Under the pieces are notes generated by a model. It was not told the DNA's origin. It saw nothing but the letters and a program-made list of their open reading frames with translations, and made no database searches. A program made the translations under genes and the position numbers. A stretch of 64,000 bases of DNA. Origin: Vallitalea sp. (GTDB lineage: Bacteria > Bacillota > Clostridia > Lachnospirales > Vallitaleaceae). The stretch spans positions 1 to 64,000 of the forward strand of contig JAOARM010000042.1 of NCBI GenBank assembly GCA_025210515.1, written 5' to 3'. Of the stretch, positions 1-8,175 are shown one piece after another; position 1 is the first letter of the stretch, and each line of letters begins with the position of its first letter.

Positions 1-82
1 AAGACTACAAGGTTGATAGGTCGGAGGTGTAAGCATGGTAACATGTTCAGCTGACCGATACTAATAGGTCGAGGGCTTGACC
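1..82 (+). rRNA. 23S ribosomal RNA, 3' end (partial)
   Basis: The first bases match the conserved end of bacterial 23S rRNA: the helix 101 region around GACCGATACTAATAGGTCGA, followed by GGGCTTGACC, where the mature RNA normally ends. The gene enters from the left edge, so only the last 80 or so bases are present. The exact 3' end is inferred. No 5S-like sequence follows; about 206 bases of AT-rich spacer lead to tRNA-Asn. Confidence 0.93.
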
Positions 83-288
83 AAAAAGTCAAGTTAAGAG
101 TTAAGATGTATAAGTTATAGTAGACTTGCTAGGTTTTAGGATTGATTATTAAATGGTTAGAAATTGTTTAAATTAACATTATCTAATTATTACTATAAAT
201 CATAGAAGCATTGATATTTAGTAATAAAAGATAAAGTAACATTTAAGCCAATTCTTCAATGTGTTGTTTTGAATGTTTGAAAAAATAT

Positions 289-360
<72 letters not shown>

Positions 361-371
361 CTACATAATTG

Positions 372-443
372 GGCCCGTTGGTCAAGCGGTTAAGACACCG
401 CCCTTTCACGGCGGTAACAGGGGTTCGATTCCCCTACGGGTCA
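372..443 (+). tRNA. tRNA-Glu (TTC)
   Basis: Acceptor GGCCCGT pairs with ACGGGTC. The anticodon stem CCGCC/GGCGG encloses a loop with TTC at 405-407, and the T-loop is GTTCGATTC. Discriminator A, no encoded CCA. It lies 11 bases after tRNA-Asn and is probably co-transcribed with it. Confidence 0.96.
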
Positions 444-553
444 TTAAATCTTAATAGTTTTTAATTCAAATTCCATTTACATTTATGTATGGAATTTTAT
501 ATAGCACGATTTCGTGCATAAGAAATCAATCCATTAAGGTTAATATTATATAT

Positions 554-626
554 GCCGACGTGGCTCAATTGGCAGAGCAGCTGACTTGTAATCAGCAGGT
601 TATCGGTTCAAGTCCGATCGTCGGCT
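554..626 (+). tRNA. tRNA-Thr (TGT)
   Basis: Acceptor GCCGACG pairs with CGTCGGC. The anticodon loop CTTGTAA gives TGT at 587-589, and the T-arm has GGTTCAAGTCC. Discriminator T, no encoded CCA. It is separated from tRNA-Glu by 110 bases that include a small GCACG/CGTGC hairpin near 504-517. Confidence 0.96.
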
Positions 627-659
627 TTTAGTATGTCAAAATTACTATATTAATAATAT

Positions 660-733
660 GGGCCACTAGCTCAGTCGGCTAGAGCACTTGACTTTTAATC
701 AAGGTGTCCCGGGTTCGAGTCCCGGGTGGCTCA
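660..733 (+). tRNA. tRNA-Lys (TTT)
   Basis: Acceptor GGGCCAC pairs with GTGGCTC. The anticodon loop CTTTTAA carries TTT at 694-696, and the T-arm has GGGTTCGAGTCCC. Discriminator A. Last tRNA of the cluster, followed at once by a terminator hairpin. Confidence 0.96.
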
Positions 734-735
734 CT

Positions 736-762
736 AAAAACGTCTAAATTAGGCGTTTTTTT
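736..762 (+). terminator. Rho-independent terminator of the rRNA/tRNA unit
   Basis: Three bases after tRNA-Lys, an A-tract and CGTCT pair with AGGCG and a run of seven T residues around a 5-base loop. Position and shape fit the end of the rRNA-tRNA transcript. Confidence 0.8.
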
Positions 763-838
763 GTATTATAAGAAGAATGACCTTATGGCTATAGTACCTT
801 ATATAATCAGTTTTAATACATAATATATAATACAATAA

Positions 839-867
839 TTGACAAATATACAGTAATAAAGTATAGT
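839..867 (+). promoter_or_regulatory. Promoter of the rhamnulokinase/regulator pair
   Basis: TTGACA at 839-844 and TATAGT at 862-867 are separated by 17 bases, close to the sigma-A consensus. It lies about 70 bases upstream of the kinase start. A perfect palindrome follows 9 bases after the -10 box, where a repressor would block initiation or clearance. Confidence 0.75.
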
Positions 868-876
868 AATAACATA

Positions 877-892
877 ACTTGTAATTACAAGT
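877..892 (+). promoter_or_regulatory. AraR-like operator palindrome
   Basis: ACTTGTAATTACAAGT is a perfect 16-base palindrome. It fits the B. subtilis AraR box pattern ANTTGTNCNTACAANT closely except at the centre. A second half-site, TACAAGT, follows at 896-902. The downstream gene encodes a GntR-HTH/LacI-sensor protein of the AraR type, so autoregulation is a reasonable inference. Binding itself is not shown by sequence. Confidence 0.7.
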
Positions 893-934
893 AAATACAA
901 GTCAAATTAAATCAATCGTATGGGGTGAACAATT

Positions 935-2395
935 ATGAAAATGTTGGCTTTAGATTTTGGAGCAAGTAGTGGTAGAGGAATAATTGGTGAACTTAAAGAT
1001 AACAAAATAATATTAAAAGAAGTTCACAGATTTGCAAATGAACCTGTTAAACTAAAAAATCATTTACAATGGGATTTTTTAAGATTAGTTCACGAAGTAA
1101 AACAATGTTTATTAATATGTAAAAATGACAATGAGGAAATGGATAGTATTGGTATTGATACATGGGGAGTTGATTATGGATTAATTGATAATGATGGTGA
1201 ATTAATTACAAGTCCATTTCATTATAGAGATTTAAGAACTGACTCAATGGTAGAAAAATGCTTTGAGTATGTCTCAAAAGATGAATTAATGACCCTTAGT
1301 GGAATAGACTGTAATCAATATAATACAATATATCAATTATTAGCTGAAAAAGAAGATGTAACTAATAGATTACAGAATACTAATACTATGCTTCTTATGC
1401 CAGACTTATTTAATTATATATTAACTGGTGTTAAAAAAGCAGAGTATACTATAGCAACAACAACTCAATTATATGATTATGATAAAAATGATTGGAATTA
1501 TAATTTAATTGAAAGAGTTGGATTACCTAATACTATATTCCCAGAGATTATTCAACCTGGAGAAGTTGTTGGAAGTGTTACAGATGATATTAGACAAGAA
1601 CTAGATATTAAAGATTGTAAAATAGTAAGCGTTGGTAGTCATGATACATCATCTGCTATTGCAGCTATTCCAGCTGAAGAAGAAGATTTTATTTTCATTG
1701 CTACGGGTACTTGGATTATGGTTGGTGTAGAGAATAATAATTTATTAGTTAATGATACAACTAAAGAGTATGGGCTTAGCAATGAAGGTGGAGTAGGTGG
1801 TAAAGTTAACTTACTGAAAAACATTATGGGATTATGGTTAATACAAGAAAGTAAGAGACAATGGAATAAAGATGGTATAGATATTGGATTTGGAGAAATG
1901 GTTGAACAAGGATTAGAAGCCAAAACAAGTTCTGTAATCAATCCAGATGATAAATTATTTTATTCACCTAGTGATATGCCTAATAAAATTAAGAATTACT
2001 GTAAAGAAACAGGTCAACAAGTGCCAGAAACTATAGGAGAAATAGTTAGAGTTATTGAAGAAAGTCTTGCACTTAGAATCAAACATACTATAAAGGGAAT
2101 TGAAAAATCCACTGATAAAAGGTATAATACAATACATATGTTTGGTGGTGGAATACAGGATAAATTATTATGTCAAGTAGTAGCTAATGCTACAGGTAAG
2201 AAAGTTATTACTGGACCAAAAGAAGCTACTGCAATGGGTAATATATTACTTCAAGCTATTGGACTTGGAGAGATTAGTAATATACAAGAAGGTAGAACAA
2301 TCGTTAAGAATTCTATCGAAATAAATGAATATATCCCACAAAAACAAGATGATTTAGATGAGAAATATAAAAAATATCTTGAGATAATTAGCTAA
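935..2395 (+). CDS. rhaB: Rhamnulokinase-like FGGY-family carbohydrate kinase
   Basis: Predicted cytoplasmic sugar kinase that phosphorylates a ketose such as L-rhamnulose with ATP. The N-terminal phosphate-binding motif LDFGASSGRG (residues about 5-14) is the form typical of rhamnulokinases rather than xylulo- or glycerol kinases. An ATGTWIMVG segment near residue 257 and MFGGGIQDKL near 400 form the second ATPase half. Length (486 aa) is normal for FGGY kinases. ATG follows GGGGTG. The AraR-like regulator gene follows after about 45 bases. No isomerase or aldolase is present here, so the exact sugar is inferred from family similarity only. Confidence 0.85.
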   Translation: MKMLALDFGASSGRGIIGELKDNKIILKEVHRFANEPVKLKNHLQWDFLRLVHEVKQCLLICKNDNEEMDSIGIDTWGVDYGLIDNDGELITSPFHYRDLRTDSMVEKCFEYVSKDELMTLSGIDCNQYNTIYQLLAEKEDVTNRLQNTNTMLLMPDLFNYILTGVKKAEYTIATTTQLYDYDKNDWNYNLIERVGLPNTIFPEIIQPGEVVGSVTDDIRQELDIKDCKIVSVGSHDTSSAIAAIPAEEEDFIFIATGTWIMVGVENNNLLVNDTTKEYGLSNEGGVGGKVNLLKNIMGLWLIQESKRQWNKDGIDIGFGEMVEQGLEAKTSSVINPDDKLFYSPSDMPNKIKNYCKETGQQVPETIGEIVRVIEESLALRIKHTIKGIEKSTDKRYNTIHMFGGGIQDKLLCQVVANATGKKVITGPKEATAMGNILLQAIGLGEISNIQEGRTIVKNSIEINEYIPQKQDDLDEKYKKYLEIIS

Positions 2396-2439
2396 AAGTA
2401 TATAATGATATGTCCTAATAATAATAACAGGTGAATGTA

Positions 2440-3555
2440 ATGGATATACAACCAAAGTACAAAGAGTTAAAGAATTATATAAAACAAAATATATTAGATA
2501 GTTCATATAAAGAGCAAGAAGCTATTCCCAGTGAAAATGAATTTTGTAAATTATTTAATACAAGTAGAGTAACTGTAAGAAAAGCTATTGATGAGTTAGT
2601 TATGGAAGGATATATATATCGTGTACAAGGTGTTGGTACTTTTGTGCAAGAAAAAATTCAACGAAACAATTATGAGAATAACAATAGAGTTGCTTTAATA
2701 TTTCATGATAATAATTTTTTGTTCTCTGAGTTTAATTCTAGTATAATTTTAGGAGTAGAAAAAGTATTACAACAAGGAGGATTATCTTTAGCTACATATT
2801 ATTCCATGAATAATACGGATTCTCAATATGATAAAATTAATAACTCTATTCAAGAAGGCGTAAAAGGAATTATTTTATGTGGATGTTTAGAAAATGAAAA
2901 CGACACTAGATTAAAGGATTTTGTTAATACTGATATTCCAATAGTATGTATTGATAGATATTTTAAATATCTTCCATTTGATGCTGTCATTGGTGAAGAT
3001 TATAAAGCGGGATATAAAGCTGGAAGTATGTTTATTGAAAAAGGTTATAAAAATATTGGATACTATTATCCTTATTCTATTGAATCATCAGTAACACAAG
3101 GTAGAGTAAATGGACTTATAGCAGCTATGAAAGATAATAATGTTAAGATTAATAACGATTTAATAGTAAAAACAACAGATAGCAATAAAAAAACAATGTA
3201 TGATTATTACGAAATGAGTAATAATGTACGACAATACCTTATGAAAAATAAGGATTTAGAGGCTGTTGTAGCTTTTAATGATATAACATCTTTACTTTTT
3301 TATAAGGAAGCTTCTAGATTAGGTATTAGAATACCAGAAGATATTGCATTAATTAGTTTTGGTAATTTCTATATTGATTCAATTTTTGAAGTGGGACTTA
3401 CATCTTTTGATCAACATGCTGAGATAATAGGACAAGAAGCAGCAAAACTAATAATTAATAGACTAATTAATAATCAAGAAAGAGAAAGAAAAATAGTCAA
3501 AGTTGATTATGATTTAGTAATTAGAAAGTCATCTGGTAATAAATCTTTAGATTAA
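2440..3555 (+). CDS. GntR-HTH / LacI-type sensor transcriptional regulator (AraR-like)
   Basis: DNA-binding repressor with an N-terminal GntR winged helix (about residues 1-70, including PSENEFCKLFNTSRVTVRKA) joined to a periplasmic-binding-protein-like effector domain of the LacI/GalR type (about 85-370). This architecture is that of B. subtilis AraR. I prefer ATG 2440 over the in-frame GTG at 2431 because AGGTG at 2429-2433 is spaced 6 bases from that ATG. It sits directly behind the sugar kinase, and a perfect AraR-box-like palindrome lies before the kinase, pointing to local control by a sugar ligand. The ligand is unknown. Confidence 0.88.
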   Translation: MDIQPKYKELKNYIKQNILDSSYKEQEAIPSENEFCKLFNTSRVTVRKAIDELVMEGYIYRVQGVGTFVQEKIQRNNYENNNRVALIFHDNNFLFSEFNSSIILGVEKVLQQGGLSLATYYSMNNTDSQYDKINNSIQEGVKGIILCGCLENENDTRLKDFVNTDIPIVCIDRYFKYLPFDAVIGEDYKAGYKAGSMFIEKGYKNIGYYYPYSIESSVTQGRVNGLIAAMKDNNVKINNDLIVKTTDSNKKTMYDYYEMSNNVRQYLMKNKDLEAVVAFNDITSLLFYKEASRLGIRIPEDIALISFGNFYIDSIFEVGLTSFDQHAEIIGQEAAKLIINRLINNQERERKIVKVDYDLVIRKSSGNKSLD

Positions 3556-3559
3556 AACT

Positions 3560-3656
3560 GTATATACTAAGTTTAGCTATCAATACCCTTAAACTTCATG
3601 TTTAAGGGTATTGATTACGTCATTAAAAGGCTTATAATGCTAATCTAGTATATTTT
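3560..3656 (+). repeat. Structured repeat, family B copy 1 (degenerate)
   Basis: Starts five bases after the regulator's stop codon. Outer arms (TATACTAAGTTTAGCT and GCTAATCTAGTATA) still pair imperfectly. The inner hairpin at 3581-3613 is a perfect 14-bp stem (CAATACCCTTAAAC) with a TTCAT loop. The second small hairpin has decayed to ACGTCATT. Terminal GGCTGTC-like ends are not clear. The copy lies on the strand of the gene before it and could also end its transcript. Confidence 0.7.
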
Positions 3657-3694
3657 CCTTCATATTAAAGTTTAAAATGATTATGTAACACATT

Positions 3695-4087
3695 TTAGAT
3701 ATTCTCTTTTTCACTTGTACTAATAGTAGTAGCAAGTTCATCTAGACAATCAGCAAAAGAAAGCATCTCACTTTCACTAAAGGAAGATTTAAAGTTATCC
3801 ATAAATGTATCATATTCATTCTTAAAATTTAATAATCGTTTTTTGGTATTATTAAGTTCCTGTTTCAGATGTTCCATCTGTATAAGTGCTTTTTTTTCAA
3901 TCTGGAATGCACGTATTTCAGCTTCTTCAATAATTTTTTTTGATGCAATTTGAGATTCAACTAAAGCTTGTGAGATATATTGTTCTTTCATTTTGTAAAA
4001 TACGATAGCTTCTTCTAAGCCTCTAATAAAAGTATCTACTTCTTGTGGTTCATATCCATTTTTGACCATTGGGAACGAATTTAGCAT
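3695..4087 (-). CDS. Short DivIVA-domain coiled-coil protein
   Basis: The N-terminus (FPMVKNGYEPQEVDTFIRGLEEAI, given here only in outline as GYEPQEVDTF) matches the DivIVA domain, which senses membrane curvature and recruits division or sporulation proteins. The rest is largely coiled coil rich in Glu, Lys and Gln (about residues 35-110). At 130 aa it is shorter than typical DivIVA and lacks an obvious C-terminal partner domain. ATG follows a good GGAGGT site. It is transcribed divergently from the flavodiiron gene. The cellular role is not predictable beyond a cytoplasmic, membrane-associated scaffold. Confidence 0.78.
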   Translation of the reverse strand: MLNSFPMVKNGYEPQEVDTFIRGLEEAIVFYKMKEQYISQALVESQIASKKIIEEAEIRAFQIEKKALIQMEHLKQELNNTKKRLLNFKNEYDTFMDNFKSSFSESEMLSFADCLDELATTISTSEKENI

Positions 4088-4330
4088 AAATATACCTCCA
4101 AACTATGATTAAAAAATACTTATATATAATTCTACCATTGAATATTGAATTAGGCAATAGCAATGAAACTAGATATGAATAAGAAATTGATATTCTAGAA
4201 TTAATCATATATTTTAAAATCTTATTAAATATATATATTGTGTAAATAACTATGTTTCAAATTGCATAAAATAATATTTAACTAAATACTGCAAGTAGGA
4301 ATTTTACTATTATAAGATTGTAGATTTTAC

Positions 4331-4359
4331 TTGACAATGATTATCAATAAGGATATTCT
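4331..4359 (+). promoter_or_regulatory. Promoter with overlapping Fur/PerR-type box
   Basis: TTGACA (4331-4336) and TATTCT (4354-4359) are 17 bases apart. Inside lies TGACAATGATTATCA (4332-4346), a 7-1-7 inverted repeat with one mismatch to the Fur form TGATAATNATTATCA. It is also related to PerR boxes. Repression by iron- or peroxide-sensing Fur-family proteins is inferred, and fits the O2/NO-reducing enzyme encoded downstream. Confidence 0.72.
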
Positions 4360-4422
4360 AATTATAAGTTTAATAAATAATGATATAGTATTTAAAATGA
4401 ATATATAGGAGGTTTGTTAGAT

Positions 4423-7005
4423 ATGAAGAAGTTAAAAGTATCAGAAGGAGTAACATGGATTGGTGCACAAGATCATAAATTAAGAGTTTTCGATATTATT
4501 ATGCATACAGAGTTTGGAACAAGTTATAATTCTTATTTAGTAAAAGGTTCTGAAAAAAATGCCGTTATTGAAACAGTTAAATTAAAATTTATTGATGAGT
4601 TTATAGAAAAATTAACTTCTGAAATTGATATTAATAATATTGATTATATTATAGTAGATCACACAGAACCTGATCATGTAGGTTCTGTAGAAGAATTACT
4701 AAAGTTATCTCCAAAAGCTAAAGTTGTTGGTTCAGCAACAGCTATTAGATTTTTAAAAGCAATAGCTAACATGGATTTTGAATCTATTATTGTTGATACT
4801 AATGATGAAATTAGCCTAGGGGATAAAACTTTACAATTTATATCAGCACCTTTTTTACATTGGCCTGATTCTATGTATACTTATCTAAAAGAAGATAATA
4901 TATTATTTACTTGCGATTCATTCGGTTCTCATTATGCTTTTGATGAAGTCTTTAGTTCTAAACTAACTAATCATGAAGATTATTATAAAGCACTTAGATA
5001 TTATTTTGATATGATAATGGGACCATTTAAACCTTATATGTTAGAAGCAATTAATAAAATCGAAAAACTTCCTATTGATATAATTTGTCCAGGACATGGT
5101 CCTGTTTTAGATGATGACCCACTGAAAATAGTAGAACAGTGTAAAGAGTGGTCAACTGAATATAATCCTAATAATAATAAGACAATAATAATTCCTTATG
5201 TATCTGCCTATGGTTATACAGAAGAAATTGCAGAAAATATTAGGAATGGTATTACTTCCTTGGGAGACATAAATGTAGAGTTATATGATATGGTTTATAC
5301 TGATAAAGAGGATGTATTAAGTAAAATAAAATGGGCTGATGGAATTATATTTGGTTCACCAACAATTAATGGTGATGCATTATTTCCTATATGGGAATTA
5401 TTAATTAGATTATCTCCTATAGGTAGTAATAATAAATTCGCATCCACTTTTGGATCTTATGGCTGGAGTGGCGAAGCTGTTCCTAATATTGAAGCACGCC
5501 TTAAACAACTAAGAATGAAATTGTTACCTGGGCTTAAAATTAATTTTAAACCAAGCAAAGAAGAAATAAAATTAGCATATGATTTTGGTGTTGAATTTGG
5601 GAAAAGTGTAATTAGTGATAACTATAAACAGAAAGTAGAAGAGAAGAAAGAAGAAGTTGAAAATGATCAAGTAGATGGAGAAGTTAAGTTATGGAGATGT
5701 ATTATATGTGGTGAAGTATATGAAGGTGTTGAACCACCAGAAATATGCCCTGCATGTGGAGCTACAGCAGAGCAATTTGAAGTGTATGAAGCAGAAAGTA
5801 TTCAATTTTCATCTGATTCAAAAGAAAACATAATTATTATAGGAAATAATGCAGCAGGAATTTCAGCAGTGGAAGCTATTAGAAGAAGAAATAATAATGC
5901 AACTATAATGGTAGTAGATAAAGATACTAACTATGCATATTATCGACCTATTCTATCCGATTATATAAGTGATAGCCATGAAGAACAGTATTTTTATTTA
6001 CATGATAAAGAATGGTATAGAGAAAATAACGTTAACTTAAAACTTGGTTCATGTGTCACAAAAATTGACAAAGAGAATAATAGAATAATTATTAACAATG
6101 AAGAAGCTATACAATATGATAAATTAATATTAGCCAATGGAAGTGATAATTTTGTTCCACCAATTACTGATATTGACAAACAAGGAGTCTTTACAATTAA
6201 AACTCTTGAAGATGCTAATCAAGTGAAAGAGTACGCAAAAAAAAGTAAGAAAGTTGCTATAATTGGTGGAGGTCTTCTTGCATTAGAAGCTGGATGGGAA
6301 TTAAGAACTCTTGGGCTTGATGTAACTATAATTGAGATGGCAACGAGAATTTTGCCAAGACAACTTGATGATGATGGTTCTAATATATTAGAGCAAGGAA
6401 TATCTAAAGTTGGAATAAATGTGTATAAAGGTGTTACCGCCAATGCTATTTTAGGAGACGAGTTTGTTACAGGTGTTCAACTAGTTGATGGTACAATGAT
6501 TGACGCTGATATGGTTATAGTTTCAGTTGGAGTAAGGGCTAATACTGAATTAGCACAAGAGGCAGGAATAATGACTAATAGAGGTGTCATTGTAGATGAA
6601 AAAATGGCAACTAATATAGAAAATATTTATGCAGCTGGAGATGTTGCAGAATATAAGAATATTAATTATGCCATATGGCCAGAAGCAGTTGAACAAGGAA
6701 AAGTAGCTGGTGCTAATGCTATTGGAGATAATATTTCATATAATAATATAACACCAAATAATATATTTAATGGAATGAATGTAAATGTATTTTCTATTGG
6801 TGATCTTGGAGTACAAGATGATATATCTTATCATAATATAATGCATATGGATGTTGAAAATAAAATATATAAAAAGCTTTATTTTATAGATGATAAATTT
6901 GTTGGGGGAATACTAATTGGTGATGTTTCAAAATCAGCAGATATGATTAATGGTATTAAACAAGGCTATAATATTAAACAAATCGTTAAGAAAGTATTAT
7001 TATAG
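4423..7005 (+). CDS. Flavodiiron protein fused to rubredoxin and NADH:rubredoxin oxidoreductase domains
   Basis: Single-chain NAD(P)H-dependent O2 or NO reductase. Domains in order: metallo-beta-lactamase-like diiron domain (about 1-250) with ligands in HTEPDH (H80, E82, D84, H85), flavodoxin domain (about 250-395), rubredoxin (about 421-456) with two CxxC motifs (CIICG and CPACG), and a FAD/NAD(P)H reductase (about 470-860) with IIIIGNNAAGIS, IIGGGLLALEAG and YAAGDVAE. Fusions of this layout are known from clostridia, for example the large C. difficile flavodiiron protein. ATG 4423 is chosen over TTG 4414 because AGGAGG lies 10 bases before it. All diiron and iron ligands I checked are intact. 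Confidence 0.93.
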   Translation: MKKLKVSEGVTWIGAQDHKLRVFDIIMHTEFGTSYNSYLVKGSEKNAVIETVKLKFIDEFIEKLTSEIDINNIDYIIVDHTEPDHVGSVEELLKLSPKAKVVGSATAIRFLKAIANMDFESIIVDTNDEISLGDKTLQFISAPFLHWPDSMYTYLKEDNILFTCDSFGSHYAFDEVFSSKLTNHEDYYKALRYYFDMIMGPFKPYMLEAINKIEKLPIDIICPGHGPVLDDDPLKIVEQCKEWSTEYNPNNNKTIIIPYVSAYGYTEEIAENIRNGITSLGDINVELYDMVYTDKEDVLSKIKWADGIIFGSPTINGDALFPIWELLIRLSPIGSNNKFASTFGSYGWSGEAVPNIEARLKQLRMKLLPGLKINFKPSKEEIKLAYDFGVEFGKSVISDNYKQKVEEKKEEVENDQVDGEVKLWRCIICGEVYEGVEPPEICPACGATAEQFEVYEAESIQFSSDSKENIIIIGNNAAGISAVEAIRRRNNNATIMVVDKDTNYAYYRPILSDYISDSHEEQYFYLHDKEWYRENNVNLKLGSCVTKIDKENNRIIINNEEAIQYDKLILANGSDNFVPPITDIDKQGVFTIKTLEDANQVKEYAKKSKKVAIIGGGLLALEAGWELRTLGLDVTIIEMATRILPRQLDDDGSNILEQGISKVGINVYKGVTANAILGDEFVTGVQLVDGTMIDADMVIVSVGVRANTELAQEAGIMTNRGVIVDEKMATNIENIYAAGDVAEYKNINYAIWPEAVEQGKVAGANAIGDNISYNNITPNNIFNGMNVNVFSIGDLGVQDDISYHNIMHMDVENKIYKKLYFIDDKFVGGILIGDVSKSADMINGIKQGYNIKQIVKKVLL

Positions 7006-7030
7006 ATATTATTACAATTAGTTATTGTAA

Positions 7031-7098
7031 AATCAAGAAGATAGACTATGCTTAGCTAGTGTCTTAATAGCTTAGTTATTCTATCCTTCTTTTTGATT
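7031..7098 (+). repeat. Reduced family-B-like hairpin / terminator
   Basis: The arms AAGATAGACTATGCTTAGCT and AGCTTAGTTATTCTATCCTT pair across a short AGTGTCTTA-type centre and are flanked by AATCA and a TTTTTGATT tail. The arm sequence resembles the inner outer-stem of family B (GATAGACTAGATTTAGCTA), but the two internal hairpins are missing. It starts 26 bases after the flavodiiron stop and has a T-run, so it probably terminates that transcript. Confidence 0.6.
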
Positions 7099-7206
7099 AC
7101 AAAAATAAATTAGAAGATTACTTTCTAATATGACAATGCTCCTTAAGAAATGTTAAATTATTATCAAAGATTACATATATGTCTTTACTTAATGATAAAG
7201 ATATGA

Positions 7207-7230
7207 TAGTATACTGTATACAATATACTA
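7207..7230 (+). promoter_or_regulatory. Inverted repeat upstream of the FNT channel gene
   Basis: TAGTATA (7207-7213) and TATACTA (7224-7230) are perfectly inverted around CTGTATACAA, itself partly symmetric (GTATAC). It lies about 40 bases before the channel gene start and could be an operator. AT-rich palindromes arise easily by chance, so this is tentative. Confidence 0.35.
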
Positions 7231-7268
7231 CTATATATAATATACTAAAAGGGAGATGACATATATTA

Positions 7269-8084
7269 ATGAGTATTATTAGAAGTCCAAAAGAAACATA
7301 TGATGTTGTAGAAGAAGTTGGAGTTAAGAAAACTCATAAGACTTGGAACCAATCAGTGGTTAATGGAATATTAGCAGGAATGTTTATTGCACTGGGAGGT
7401 TATGCAGCAGCTGTTTCATCACATAGTATACCTAATTACAGTTTAGCAAAACTTGTAAGCGGATTTATATTCCCAGTAGGGCTTATACTTATTCTTTGTT
7501 GTGGTGCTGAATTATTTACTGGAAATATACTACTTAATGTAGCTGTATTAGAAAAGAAAATTAAAGTAAACTCAATGTTAAAAAATTGGGTGTTAGTTTA
7601 CATAGGAAACTTTATAGGTACATTGATTATTGTTTTTTTAATATATCATAGTGGTTTATTAAGTAGTAATCATGATGCATTAGGAGGATATGCAGTTAAG
7701 GTAGCAACTAAAAAAGCTGAATTAGGATTCTCAGTGGCATTTATAAGAGGGATATTATGTAATATTCTTGTTTGTATGGCTGTTTGGGCTTCATATGCAG
7801 CAAAAACTGCTACTGGAAAAGTGTTATTGATCCATATTCCAATTATGGCTTTTATTATTTCTGGTTTTGAGCATAGCGTTGCTAATATGTATTATTTAGG
7901 ACTAGGTTTTCTAGCTAAGAACACACCAGAATTTGTTGAAGCATCTCATATGGGTGAAGCGGTTAGTGAGATTAACATTCATAATATGATTGGTAATCTT
8001 ATACCAGTTACTTTAGGGAATATTGTAGGTGGAGCTGTATTTATATGTGGACTATATTATCTTAGTTATAGAAAGAAAGCATAA
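7269..8084 (+). CDS. Formate/nitrite transporter (FNT) family channel
   Basis: Pentameric inner-membrane channel for small monovalent anions such as formate, nitrite or hydrosulfide. The 271 aa include about six hydrophobic helices, the FNT signature AELFTGNILLN near residues 79-89, and a second half with GFEHSVANMYYLG near 198-210 carrying the central histidine. Six helices and length are typical. In an organism with hydrogenase maturation and ferredoxin-linked fermentation, formate export or import is likely, but substrate cannot be read from sequence. The gene has its own upstream region and is convergent with the Tet-like GTPase gene. Confidence 0.88.
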   Translation: MSIIRSPKETYDVVEEVGVKKTHKTWNQSVVNGILAGMFIALGGYAAAVSSHSIPNYSLAKLVSGFIFPVGLILILCCGAELFTGNILLNVAVLEKKIKVNSMLKNWVLVYIGNFIGTLIIVFLIYHSGLLSSNHDALGGYAVKVATKKAELGFSVAFIRGILCNILVCMAVWASYAAKTATGKVLLIHIPIMAFIISGFEHSVANMYYLGLGFLAKNTPEFVEASHMGEAVSEINIHNMIGNLIPVTLGNIVGGAVFICGLYYLSYRKKA

Positions 8085-8139
8085 GTATACATATTATCAA
8101 TTTAATAAATAATACATACTTATTATTAGAATAATATAG

Positions 8140-8175
8140 AAGAGGGATTGGATAATTAACCAGTCCCTTATTTTA
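8140..8175. terminator. Bidirectional terminator between convergent genes
   Basis: GGGATTGG (8144-8151) pairs with CCAGTCCC (8160-8167). A-rich sequence on the left and TTATTTT on the right give a U-tract in either direction. It lies between the FNT gene and the 3' end of the minus-strand GTPase gene. Confidence 0.7.

Noticed and set aside
3581..3613. The perfect hairpin after the AraR-like gene as a plain terminator
   Set aside because: There is no T-run after it, and its arms and surroundings match the family B repeat; kept as a repeat that may also terminate.
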